From: Mycolicibacterium stellerae
GTDB taxonomy: Bacteria; Actinomycetota; Actinomycetes; Mycobacteriales; Mycobacteriaceae
Reading direction: 5' to 3'
Assembly: GCF_003719305.1 (NCBI RefSeq)
Contig: NZ_RARC01000001.1
Span: 496,001 to 560,000 of the forward strand
Length of the DNA: 64,000 nucleotides
Part shown: positions 8,587-17,530 of the stretch, in pieces
Layout: every line of letters begins with the position of its first letter
Numbering within the stretch: the first letter of the stretch is position 1
Made by a program: the position numbers and the translations under genes
Notes under the pieces: model-generated
What the model saw: only the letters and a program-made list of their open reading frames with translations
Told to the model about the DNA's origin: nothing
The model's database searches: none

Positions 8587-9666
8587 TCACCACCCGATTT
8601 CGTCGAGAGCGGTGGTGCCCTTCGGTGGTGTGCCGACGGGGCCGGCCGGTGTCCTCGAGAACCGCGGCGCCGGTGCGGCCTGCTCGACGCCGTCGTTGTC
8701 CACAACGGTGGAACGTGCCCTGAGGTGCTCGTTTAACGCAGCCTCCGTCCAGGTCAGGACCGGCGTCACACATGCGTCGCTGCCCGCGAAGATCTCGGAC
8801 CACTCGTCGCGCGTCTTTCCCGCGAACCGCTCTGTGAAGATCTTCTGCATCTGCGGATAGCCGGCGATTTCCAGTTGACCCGGCACATCGTCAGGCGACA
8901 ATTCGAGCCCGGTCAGCAATTGCGCGAAGAACTGCGGCTCGATCGCGCCGACGGCCATGTACTTGCCGTCGGAGCACTCATAGCTGCGGTAGAACGGTGC
9001 ACCGCCGTCGAGCAGGAACGATTCCCTCTCGTCGCGCAGGCTGCCGGTCGCCTTCATCGTCCACATCATCTGAGACAGGATGCTGACGCCGTCGACCATC
9101 GCCGCGTCGATCACCTGGCCGGTGCCGGACCGCTCCCGTTCGTATAGCGCGGCGACGATTCCCAGCAGCACGAACATCGAGCCGCCGCCGAAGTCGGCGA
9201 CCAGGTTCAGCGGGGCGACCGGCGGCCGGTCGCGGTAGCCGATCGCCGACAGCGCACCGGTCTGCGACAGATAGTTGATGTCATGGCCCGCCGTCATCGC
9301 CAGCGGCCCGTCCTGGCCCCACCCGGTGATCCGGGCGAAGATCAGCCGTGGGTTGACCGCGGCGCAGTCGTCGGGCCCGATGCCGAGCCGCTCGCAGGTG
9401 CCCGGCCGGAAGCAGTCCAGCAGCACGTCGGCCTTGGCCGCGAGGTCAAGCAGCAGCTGCGGCTGGTTCTTGACGTCCAGGTCGACGATGCGCTTGCCGC
9501 GGTGCAGCAGGTCGACGTCCTCTGCGGGCATCGTCAGCCCGCCTGGCCTGCGCACGCGAACCACGTCCGCGCCGAGGTCGGCGAGCATCATCGCCGCATG
9601 CGGGCCAGGCCCGATGCCGCCGAGTTCGATCACTCTCACCCCTGCGAGGGGTCCCGTGCTGGTCAC
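8587..9666 (-). CDS. mcr: Alpha-methylacyl-CoA racemase (CoA-transferase family III)
   Basis: This 359-aa enzyme interconverts (2R)- and (2S)-methylacyl-CoA, which is needed for beta-oxidation of methyl-branched lipids and sterol side chains. It has the CaiB/BaiF fold signature at the N-terminus (LAGVRVIELGGIGPGPHAAM). The catalytic residues known from M. tuberculosis Mcr (His126, Asp156, Glu241) appear here as H128 (TAGHDINYLS), D158 (NLVADFGG) and E243 (GAIEPQFF), a constant offset of two. The start is GTG 9666; no ATG fits. The SRPBCC gene follows 50 bp downstream. Confidence 0.93.
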   Translation of the reverse strand: MTSTGPLAGVRVIELGGIGPGPHAAMMLADLGADVVRVRRPGGLTMPAEDVDLLHRGKRIVDLDVKNQPQLLLDLAAKADVLLDCFRPGTCERLGIGPDDCAAVNPRLIFARITGWGQDGPLAMTAGHDINYLSQTGALSAIGYRDRPPVAPLNLVADFGGGSMFVLLGIVAALYERERSGTGQVIDAAMVDGVSILSQMMWTMKATGSLRDERESFLLDGGAPFYRSYECSDGKYMAVGAIEPQFFAQLLTGLELSPDDVPGQLEIAGYPQMQKIFTERFAGKTRDEWSEIFAGSDACVTPVLTWTEAALNEHLRARSTVVDNDGVEQAAPAPRFSRTPAGPVGTPPKGTTALDEIGW

Positions 9667-9829
9667 GCGATGTGAGACTACTAGCGGACGTTGCTGTTCA
9701 AAGGCGCCTTCAAACGCTCCCTAGTAACGTGCGCGTCAGTATGGTCACTTCAGCCCAGTGGCGTGCGCGGGAACCGTACGCTCGTCCGATAACGCAGGCA
9801 GCGATGCGGCAGATTCGGCGGGGGTTGCA

Positions 9830-12800
9830 GTGACGGCAACAGCAGCGGTGTGCCGGTCGTGCGGAGCCCAACCACGTACCGGCGCAAGATTCTGCGACAA
9901 CTGCGGGTCACAGCTCGTTGGACCAGTCGATGCTGCCGAGTACAAGCAGGTGACGGCGCTGTTCGCCGACGTGGTGCGCTCGATGGACATCGCGGCCGCT
10001 CTCGATATCGAGCGGCTGCGCGAAATCATGACCGAGCTCGTGGAACGGGCGGCCGGCGTGGCGCGTCGTTACGGCGGCACCGTGGAGTACAACGGCGACG
10101 GAATAATGGCCTTGTTCGGCGCGCCGGTCGCCTTGGAGGATCACGCGTTCCGCGCGTGCGCGGCCGCGCTCGCGATCCAGGAGGATCTGGCGCAGCTGGC
10201 CGACGAGGTCGAGCGCAGCGACCGCTTCGTGCTTGCGGTGCGGGTGGGTTTGAATTCGGGTCGGGTCATCGCAGGCGAAATCGGCTCGGGGTCGCTCGGC
10301 TACGCCGCGACCGGGAAGACGGTCGGCTTTGCCCAGCGGATGGAACAGGTGGCACCCCCCGGCGGGGCGATGCTGTCGGAGTCGACCGCGCGTCTGGTCA
10401 AGCATGCCGTGACGCTGAGCGATCCGGAGTGGGTGCAGATCAGGGGCGCAGACGAACCTGTTCTCGCGTACCGATTGGTGGCGACCAACCCACGAGACGG
10501 GCTGGTCGGGCGCGCGCAGATGAGCCTCGTCGGCCGGCGGTGGGAGATGGCGGCGCTGGACGCCATCGTGGATCGCGCGATCGCAGGCCGCGGCGTAGTG
10601 GTGAACGTGATGGGACCGCCGGGTATCGGCAAGAGTCGGGTGGCCCGCGAAGCCGCGGCACTCGCGTCAGGCCGAGGAGTAGAGGTGTTCTGGGCCTTCT
10701 GTGAATCGCATGCTCGGGACGTCCCGTTCTATGCGGTATCGCGGCTGCTGCGAGCGGTAACCGGCGTTGCCGACCTCGACGGCGAAGTTGCGCGAGCGCG
10801 ATTGCGATCCACGATGCCGCCGAATGCCGCCCCAGAGGACCTGCTGCTGCTCGCAGACCTAGTCGGCGTCGCCGACCCCGATGTGCCCCTGCCCCAGGTC
10901 GATCCAGGTGCACGGCGACGGCGGTTGACCGCGCTGATCAACACCACTTCGCTTGCGCGAACGGAACCCGCGCTGTTCGTCATCGAGGATGTGCACTGGA
11001 TCGACGCCGTCAGCGAATCGATGCTGTCCGACTTTCTCACCGTCGTGCCGCGCACGCCGGCCATGGTGCTCATCACGTCTCGACCCGAATACCAGGGAGC
11101 GCTGGTTCGGCTGCGCGGCGCCCAGGCTATCGCCCTTGCGCCCCTGGGTGATTCGGATACCGCGGCGCTGATCGGCGAGTTGGTTGGTTGCGACCCGTCG
11201 GTCAGCGAGATTTCGGCGGTGATCGCTGACCGCGCCTCCGGAAATCCGTTCTTCGCCGAGGAGATGGTGCGCGAATTGGCGCAGCGCGGTGTGCTGGCCG
11301 GCGAGATCGGTGGCTACACGTGTGGCGCCGATGTCGCTGAGGTCAGTGTGCCCAGCACAGTGGAGGCCGCCATCGCATCGCGCATCGACCGGCTCAGCGG
11401 TCCGGCCAAGCGGACGTTGAACGCAGCCTCGGTCCTCGGGCTCCGCTTCGAGGCCGAACCTCTTGCCGCACTGGATATCAACCCGGTATTCGATGAGCTG
11501 CTCGCCGCCGAGCTCATCGATCAGGTGCGTTTCACGCCCACCGCCGAGTACGCGTTCCATCACCCGCTGATCCGCGCCGTGGCCTACGAATCACAGCTGA
11601 GATCCGATCGGGCCGAATGGCATCGTCGCCTCGCCTGCGCGATTCAAGGGCGTGAGCCCGATGCGCTGGAAGAGAATGCCGCATTGATCGCAGAGCATCT
11701 GTGGGCGGGCGGAGAATTACACGGGGCGTACGGATGGCACATGCGCGCTGCCGCATGGTCAACCGACCGCGACACCCACGCTGCCCGAGTCAATTGGGAT
11801 CGGGCACGTCGAATCGCCGACGCTCTGCCTGCCGACGATCCCGGCCAACTGTCGATGCGCATCGCGCCCACGACCATGCTGTGCGTCACCGACTGGCAAG
11901 CCCGGGCTGACACGGTAAGGGAGGGGCGCTTTGCGGATCTGCGCGAGCTGTGCAGCGCGGCCGGCGACAAGGTCTCGCTGGCCATCGGCATGACCGGCGC
12001 GGCAATCGATCTGCTCTACTCCGGGCGCGCGCAGGGTTCGCGACTGTCCTCTGAGCAGATGGCACTGCTCGAGACCATCGGCGATCCCACCCTGACCGTA
12101 GGGCTGGCGCCCGCAGCGTTCGCCAACTGGTTCAGCGCAGGCGAATTTGGTGAGCTCCTACGTTGGTCGCAAACCGTGATCGACCTCGCCGCCGGTGACC
12201 CCGGCATAGGCGCCGGCTTCGGCATTGGATCACCGCTCGCCGCCGCGTTGGCGTGGCGCGGTGTAGCTCGGTCATGGCTGGGCCGCCACGGATGGCGGCA
12301 GGATAACCACGACGCGCTCGCGATGGCCCGGAACAGCAACGCGGCGACCCTCGCCGGTGTCGTCGCCTGGACCTACGGGCTGGGGATTCAGTACGGGGTG
12401 CTGCGGGCGGATGAATCCGCACTTCGCGCGAGCGAGCAGGCGGTGCACGCCGCGTCGGGATTCAGCAACAATCTCGCACTGACCTTGGCCGAGTACGCAC
12501 TTGGCGTCGCGCTACTGAATCGAGATGCTGAAGCCGGCCGGCGCAGAGGGTTGGAGTTGATGGAGCAATCCCGCGCCGTATGTCTGCGTGAGCGTGTCCT
12601 ATTCCTTGTCCCTGTCACCGAGCTGTGGATCACCCGGGAGAAGGCGAGGCTCGGCGATAGCGACGCTGCCATACCAGTGACCCGCAAGGCCATCGGAGAG
12701 CTGAGCCAGGCAGGAGGGGTCGCGTATGGCTTGTGGGGCACCGGCATTCACGTGGAAACCCTGCTGGAACGTGGAACCGAGCGCGACCTGACAGAAGCTC

Positions 12801-13009
12801 AAGAGGCAATCGACCGGTTGTCCAGCCTGTCGGACAACGGTACGGCGATGCGCGAGATCACCCTGCTGCGGCTGCGCACGATGCTGGCGCGGGCACGCGG
12901 CGATGCCGGTGCCCATGCACACCTACGGGATCAGTACCGCCAAACGGCGGAGGCGCTTGGCTTCGAAGGACATACGGACTGGGCCGAGACGATGCGCGAG
13001 GGCGCATGA
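9830..13009 (+). CDS. Zinc-ribbon / class III cyclase-like / STAND ATPase regulator, copy 1
   Basis: This is a large cytosolic multidomain protein of about 1,059 aa. It has a zinc ribbon (C8, C11, C22, C25), a class III nucleotide-cyclase-like domain (about 36-215), an AAA/STAND ATPase module (Walker A GPPGIGKSR, Walker B PALFVIEDVHWID, sensor MVLITSRPEY) and a long helical-repeat C-terminus. The metal aspartates D47 (FADVV) and D90 (NGDG) are kept. The residue that selects ATP is Glu instead of Lys (EYNGD), the second selector Asp is Ala (YAATG) and the transition-state Asn is Gly (KTVGFAQR), so cyclase activity is doubtful. GTG 9830 follows a GGGGG tract and matches the start of the second copy; a GTG at 9758 is the alternative. 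The stop overlaps copy 2 (ATGA). Confidence 0.88.
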   Translation: MTATAAVCRSCGAQPRTGARFCDNCGSQLVGPVDAAEYKQVTALFADVVRSMDIAAALDIERLREIMTELVERAAGVARRYGGTVEYNGDGIMALFGAPVALEDHAFRACAAALAIQEDLAQLADEVERSDRFVLAVRVGLNSGRVIAGEIGSGSLGYAATGKTVGFAQRMEQVAPPGGAMLSESTARLVKHAVTLSDPEWVQIRGADEPVLAYRLVATNPRDGLVGRAQMSLVGRRWEMAALDAIVDRAIAGRGVVVNVMGPPGIGKSRVAREAAALASGRGVEVFWAFCESHARDVPFYAVSRLLRAVTGVADLDGEVARARLRSTMPPNAAPEDLLLLADLVGVADPDVPLPQVDPGARRRRLTALINTTSLARTEPALFVIEDVHWIDAVSESMLSDFLTVVPRTPAMVLITSRPEYQGALVRLRGAQAIALAPLGDSDTAALIGELVGCDPSVSEISAVIADRASGNPFFAEEMVRELAQRGVLAGEIGGYTCGADVAEVSVPSTVEAAIASRIDRLSGPAKRTLNAASVLGLRFEAEPLAALDINPVFDELLAAELIDQVRFTPTAEYAFHHPLIRAVAYESQLRSDRAEWHRRLACAIQGREPDALEENAALIAEHLWAGGELHGAYGWHMRAAAWSTDRDTHAARVNWDRARRIADALPADDPGQLSMRIAPTTMLCVTDWQARADTVREGRFADLRELCSAAGDKVSLAIGMTGAAIDLLYSGRAQGSRLSSEQMALLETIGDPTLTVGLAPAAFANWFSAGEFGELLRWSQTVIDLAAGDPGIGAGFGIGSPLAAALAWRGVARSWLGRHGWRQDNHDALAMARNSNAATLAGVVAWTYGLGIQYGVLRADESALRASEQAVHAASGFSNNLALTLAEYALGVALLNRDAEAGRRRGLELMEQSRAVCLRERVLFLVPVTELWITREKARLGDSDAAIPVTRKAIGELSQAGGVAYGLWGTGIHVETLLERGTERDLTEAQEAIDRLSSLSDNGTAMREITLLRLRTMLARARGDAGAHAHLRDQYRQTAEALGFEGHTDWAETMREGA

Positions 13010-16000
13010 CGGCGGCAGCCGCGTGCGGGTCGTGCGGCACCGGCCTGCGGGAGAACGCCAAGTACTGCGACGAGTGCGGTGTCCCGACAGCGCGTTCCGC
13101 CGAATCGGCCGAATACAAGCAGGTGACGGTGTTGTTCGCCGACGTGGTGCGTTCCATGGACATCGCGGCCGCCGTCGATATCGAGCGGCTGCGCGAGATC
13201 ATCACCGAACTGGTGGAGCGCATGGCGGTCGTGGTACGCCGCTTCGGCGGAGTTCTGGAACGCACCGGCGACGGGGTGATGGCCCTGTTCGGAGCACCGA
13301 TCGCGTTGGAAGACCACGCCTTTCGCGCATGTCTTGCCGCACTGGCCGTCCAGGAGGAAACGCAGCGGCTGGCGGCCGAGGTGGAGCGTCGAGACGGCGT
13401 CATGCTGCAGGTGCGGGTGGGTCTGAACTCGGGCCAGGTGATTGCGGGTGAGATCGGCTCTGGATCGTTGGGCTACGCCGCGACCGGCACGCACGTCGGG
13501 ATGGCCCAGCGGATGGAGTCGGTGGCACCGCCCGGCGGGGTGCTGATGTCGGACTCGACGGCACGGCTGGTCGAGCACCTGGCCGTGTTGGCAGAGCCGG
13601 AATTGGTGCTCGTCAAGGGCTCCGACGAACCGGTGCGGGTGCGAAAGTTGTTGGCAGCCGGTCCGCGCAACGGCCCGGTCGGTCGCGCCGAGACAACCCT
13701 GATCGGTCGGCGATGGGAGATGGCGGCCATCGACGCCATCGTGGAGCGGGCCATCGGTGGCCATGGCGGGGTCGTGAATGTCGTCGGCCCGCCGGGCATT
13801 GGCAAGAGCCGCGTGGCACGAGAGGCCGCAGCTTCCGCTGCCGCCCGCGGCGTCGACGTGCACTGGACGTTTTGCGAGTCGCACGCCAGCGACATCCCCT
13901 TCCAAGTGGTGGCACGGTTATTGCGCTCGGGCACCGGCCTTCTCGAACTCGACGACGATTCCGCCCGCGCGCGGGTGCGCGAGCAACTCGCCGATGCCGA
14001 CCCGGAGGATCTGCTGCTGCTTGATGATCTGCTCGGCATCGCCGACCCCGATATACCGTCGCCGCAGATCGATCCAGACGCGCGGCGGCGGCGACTGTCC
14101 GCCCTGATCAAAACCGCGGAAATGGCGCGCTCCGATCCGGCCCTTTTCATCATCGAGGACGCGCATTGGGTCGACGCGGTCAGCGAGTCAATGCTCGCCG
14201 AGTTCTTGACGGTGGTCCCACGCACCGCATCGGCGGTGCTGATCACGTCTCGCCCCGAGTACAGCGGAGCGCTGAGCAGGGTGCGCGGCGCGCAGACGAT
14301 CGCGCTTGCCCCACTGAGTGATTCGGCCATCGGGGAACTTCTTTACGAGCTACTCGGTTCGGACCGTTCGATCACCGAGTTGGCGGCTGTCATCGCCGAC
14401 CGGGCAGCGGGCAACCCGTTCTTCGCCGAGGAGATGGTGCGCGAGTTGGTGCAGCGCGAGGTGCTCATCGGAGAGCGCGGCGGCTACGTCTGTCGGACGG
14501 ACGTCGCCGATGTCGACGTGCCTGCAACGGTGCAGGCGGCCATCGAGGCGCGCATCGACCGGCTGACCGCTCCAGCCAAGCAGACGTTGACCGCCGCGTC
14601 GGTAATCGGCGCCCATTTCGGAGTCGACCTGCTCACCGCGCTGGGGATCGACCCTGTATTCGACGAGCTGTTGGACGCCGAGTTGATCGATCAGGAACGG
14701 TTCGGCCCCAACGCCGAGTATGCGTTTCACCATCCGCTTGTTCGAGCGGTGGCCTACGAATCGCAGCTGAAGTCCAATCGCGCCGAATGGCACCGACGCC
14801 TTGCCGTGGTGATCCAGGAGCGAGATCCAGCCTCGGTCGAGGAAAACGCGGCGCTGGTTGCCGAGCACCTGGAGTCCGCGGGTGATCTGCATGCGGCGTA
14901 CGGGTGGCACATGCGTGCAGCCGGTTGGTCGGCCATCCGGAACGTCGGCGCCGCGCGGGTCAGCTGGGAGCGGGCATGCCGCATCGCCGACTCGCTCCCG
15001 GCCGACGACCCCGCCCAATTGGTACTGCGCACAGCTCCCCGAACAATGCTGTGCGCCACAGATTTTCAAGCACAAGACTTTCAGCCTGACCGAGGTCGCT
15101 TCGAGGAGCTGCGCGAGTTGTGCAGGGCGTCAGGCGACAAGGTCTCGTTGGCCATTGGCATGACTGGAAAGGCCAGCGAGCTCAACTACAGCGGGCGAAT
15201 GCTCGAAGCTTCACGGCTGGCATCCGAACAGATGGCGCTGCTGGAGTCGATCGGTGATCCGAACCTGACCGTCGGGTTGATGTTCGTGCCGTTCATCAAC
15301 TGGTACGACGCAGGCGAGTTCGGTGAGCTCCTGCGGTGGTCGCAGACCGTCATCGAACTCACCGACGGCGACCCTGCCAAAGGTGCGGGCTTCGGTATCG
15401 GGTCTCCCCTTGCACTCGCGCTGGCGTTCCGCGGCGTTGCCCACTGGTGGCTGGGCCGTCCCGGGTGGAGGCGAGACTTCGGCGAAGCTCTCGCGATGGC
15501 GCGAACGAGCGACGCGACAACTCGGGCGTTGGTCACCGGCTGGTGCTATGGGGGGATCTTCTTCGGCGTACTCCGAGCCGACGACTCAGCGCTGCAAGCG
15601 TGCGAAGAGGTCCTGCAGAGTGCGCAAGCGGAAAGCGGTGATATGGCACTGCTTTTCGCGCAGTATGAGTTGGGCGCCATACTGTTGAATCGAGACAACG
15701 TCGCGGACCGTTCTCGCGGATATGAGCTGTTGCTGGAGGCGTGCACGTGGCAGCGCGAGCGTGTTCCTTCACTGGTCCCGATCACCGAGGTGTGGGCGGC
15801 CCAAGAGACGTTCAGACGTGGCGACCGAGATGCGGCCATCACGGTCATCCGCAAAGCCGTGCACGATCTGCCGCTGTCGGAGCGTCCTGGATACGGCGTT
15901 TACGCGATGGCCGTTCTGGCGGAGGCGCTGTTGGAACGCGGCGACCAAGGCGACATCACCCAGGCCCAGGACGCCATAGACGAGTTGGCGCGCGTGCGCG

Positions 16001-16179
16001 CCGGTGACCGCTGGGCGATTCGCGACGTCACACTGCTCCGGTTGCGCGCGCTTATGGCCCGTGCTCTCGGCGACGATGTCGCTTACCGCGAGTTGGTGAC
16101 TCGCTATCGCGCCATGGCGGAATCGCTTGGCTATGAAGGGCACATCGATTGGGCGGAGTCGATGGCCGGCGGGCTCTGA
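13006..16179 (+). CDS. Zinc-ribbon / class III cyclase-like / STAND ATPase regulator, copy 2
   Basis: This is a tandem paralogue of the preceding gene (1,057 aa) with the same architecture. It has a zinc ribbon (CGSCG and CDECG), a cyclase-like domain with FADVV and RTGDG metal aspartates, Walker A GPPGIGKSR, Walker B PALFIIEDAHWVD and a helical-repeat tail. The same catalytic substitutions are present (ERTGD, YAATG, THVGMAQR). ATG 13006 overlaps the TGA of copy 1, which implies coupled translation and probably a roughly fixed ratio of the two proteins. Similarity runs through the whole length, so this is a gene duplication rather than domain shuffling. Partner genes and ligand are unknown. 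Confidence 0.88.
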   Translation: MTAAAACGSCGTGLRENAKYCDECGVPTARSAESAEYKQVTVLFADVVRSMDIAAAVDIERLREIITELVERMAVVVRRFGGVLERTGDGVMALFGAPIALEDHAFRACLAALAVQEETQRLAAEVERRDGVMLQVRVGLNSGQVIAGEIGSGSLGYAATGTHVGMAQRMESVAPPGGVLMSDSTARLVEHLAVLAEPELVLVKGSDEPVRVRKLLAAGPRNGPVGRAETTLIGRRWEMAAIDAIVERAIGGHGGVVNVVGPPGIGKSRVAREAAASAAARGVDVHWTFCESHASDIPFQVVARLLRSGTGLLELDDDSARARVREQLADADPEDLLLLDDLLGIADPDIPSPQIDPDARRRRLSALIKTAEMARSDPALFIIEDAHWVDAVSESMLAEFLTVVPRTASAVLITSRPEYSGALSRVRGAQTIALAPLSDSAIGELLYELLGSDRSITELAAVIADRAAGNPFFAEEMVRELVQREVLIGERGGYVCRTDVADVDVPATVQAAIEARIDRLTAPAKQTLTAASVIGAHFGVDLLTALGIDPVFDELLDAELIDQERFGPNAEYAFHHPLVRAVAYESQLKSNRAEWHRRLAVVIQERDPASVEENAALVAEHLESAGDLHAAYGWHMRAAGWSAIRNVGAARVSWERACRIADSLPADDPAQLVLRTAPRTMLCATDFQAQDFQPDRGRFEELRELCRASGDKVSLAIGMTGKASELNYSGRMLEASRLASEQMALLESIGDPNLTVGLMFVPFINWYDAGEFGELLRWSQTVIELTDGDPAKGAGFGIGSPLALALAFRGVAHWWLGRPGWRRDFGEALAMARTSDATTRALVTGWCYGGIFFGVLRADDSALQACEEVLQSAQAESGDMALLFAQYELGAILLNRDNVADRSRGYELLLEACTWQRERVPSLVPITEVWAAQETFRRGDRDAAITVIRKAVHDLPLSERPGYGVYAMAVLAEALLERGDQGDITQAQDAIDELARVRAGDRWAIRDVTLLRLRALMARALGDDVAYRELVTRYRAMAESLGYEGHIDWAESMAGGL

Positions 16180-16183
16180 CGGG

Positions 16184-16885
16184 TCAACGGGCGCCGCAGC
16201 CTGCCAGCGATTCGCGGATGTCCGCGGTCAACACCGGATGGGGGCTGGCTTCGATGAACGTGCGATAGCCCTTCTCGTACGCCCACCGGATGGCCTGTTC
16301 GAACAGCACGGGTTGGCGCAGGGTGGCATACCAGTAGTCGCAGTCGAGGATCGACGTGTCCAGCCCGGCGCCGGTGACTCCGGAGATGAATTCGATAGCA
16401 CTCTTGCGCGGTTCGAGCCCGGCGAGATTCGCCCGCATGCTTTCCAGAACCGGGTCTACGGGTGAAGAGATCGACACCATGGCACCGGTTCCTGCGATCG
16501 CGTTGATTGCCGTGCTGCTCACCGTGACCACCTTCGCCGCGTCCGGTAGCGAGAGGGCACCCGCAACATACGCTGCCGCGATCTCGCCCCGTGAATGGCC
16601 GATGACGGCGTCGGGGTGGATGCCGAGCGCGCGTTGATGGGCGACCAGCGAGACCGTCACGGCGAACAGCACCGGCCGCATCACATCGACCCGATCGAGC
16701 CCTACCGAAGCGGCCCCGCCGTGCGCGGCCTCGAGAACTGACCAGTCCATGAACTCGGCGAAGGCGGCATCACAGCGCCGCATCTCCTCGGCGAACGCAG
16801 GCGCCGAACCCGCCGGTTCGATCGCTGGGGGCGTCGACTGCGGCCCCTGTCCGGGGAACACGAACACCGTTCCACCATCAGGCAT
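16184..16885 (-). CDS. Truncated polyketide-synthase acyltransferase domain (probable remnant)
   Basis: This 233-aa product reads as a PKS acyltransferase domain: VFVFPGQGPQS at the start, the nucleophile motif GHSRGEIAAAYVAGALSL, and IEASPHPVLTADI near the end. A normal AT is about 300 aa. Here the stretch between GAMVSIS and LAGLEPRKSAIEFISGVTG is missing about 60 residues, including the region that normally holds the second catalytic histidine. No ketosynthase, ACP or other module is intact alongside. A ketosynthase fragment lies upstream on the same strand (17068-17244). It is best read as a surviving piece of a decayed PKS gene, although the frame is open. Confidence 0.75.
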   Translation of the reverse strand: MPDGGTVFVFPGQGPQSTPPAIEPAGSAPAFAEEMRRCDAAFAEFMDWSVLEAAHGGAASVGLDRVDVMRPVLFAVTVSLVAHQRALGIHPDAVIGHSRGEIAAAYVAGALSLPDAAKVVTVSSTAINAIAGTGAMVSISSPVDPVLESMRANLAGLEPRKSAIEFISGVTGAGLDTSILDCDYWYATLRQPVLFEQAIRWAYEKGYRTFIEASPHPVLTADIRESLAGCGAR

Positions 16886-16920
16886 GGGAGAGATCGTCCT
16901 CCGACAGCTCTGAGATGTGA

Positions 16921-17530
16921 GCAGTAGCCCGCCACTGCGATCTCACAGCCGGACGCCAGGAAACTACGTAGCCGGTTTGCGGCGTAATACCCTCGGCGTG
17001 CGCCCGACGAGGTCCAAGTTCCGGTCCGAATTTCTCGACCCGCGGACAGCACACCGGACGCTGCGACCTCACAGAGGGCGCTGCCGCGGATGCACGCGAG
17101 TGCGGGCTGCCCGAGGCTGCGCACACGCGACAACCTGGCAAGCACAAGCACTCCAGCGCCTTCAGCAACACCAAACCCGTCCGCCGCCGCAGCGATGGGT
17201 TTGGAGCGGCCGTCCGCGGACAGCGCCCCCTGCCGACCGAAGCCGACATGGATACCGGACGAATTCTCTGCGATAGATGTCCGACTCGCGATCGGCCCAC
17301 GGCCAGGGCACCGCTGGGCTGCGGCTACCTGCAACGTCGTGACCTGCGAATTCTGCGGTAGCCATCATCGCCCTCCAGCCCAGTCGCGGTGGGAATGCCG
17401 GCAACCCCTCGAACGCCGTCTCCACTCAAGGAGATCGTCGCTGGCCTACCCCGCAGCGAGCGCAGTAGCGCGCCACTGCGATCCCGCAGAAGGGGCCTGG
17501 ATACTACTGAACCGCTTTGCGGCGGGGTAG
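16921..17530. repeat. Diverged direct repeat flanking the PKS remnant
   Basis: The stretch at 16921-16986 (starting GCAGTAGCCCGCCACTGC) recurs at 17462-17526 (starting GCAGTAGCGCGCCACTGC). There is clear similarity over about 65 bp, ending in TTTGCGGCG in both, and a weaker shared GAGATCGTC further upstream. The right copy includes the last codons of the LuxR-family gene. The two copies bracket the ketosynthase fragment, suggesting a duplication or recombination event that accompanied loss of the PKS gene. Confidence 0.6.
17068..17244 (-). pseudogene. Ketosynthase fragment of a polyketide synthase
   Basis: Translated on the minus strand, this stretch reads GFGRQGALSADGRSKPIAAA, then ADGFGVAEGAGVLVLARLS, LGQPALACIRGSALCE. 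This is the conserved C-terminal half of the KS domain that in intact PKSs has the pattern EFSRQRGLAPDGRCKAF, ADGTGWGEG, VLAVVRGSAVN. The KS active-site cysteine region upstream is not recognisable and the similarity stops after RGSA. The AT remnant follows downstream on the same strand after a gap of about 180 bp, in the KS-AT order of a type I PKS module. Confidence 0.7.

Noticed and set aside
12733..13005. In-frame upstream extension of the second cyclase-like gene
   Set aside because: It lies inside copy 1 in another frame; the zinc ribbon begins right after ATG 13006.
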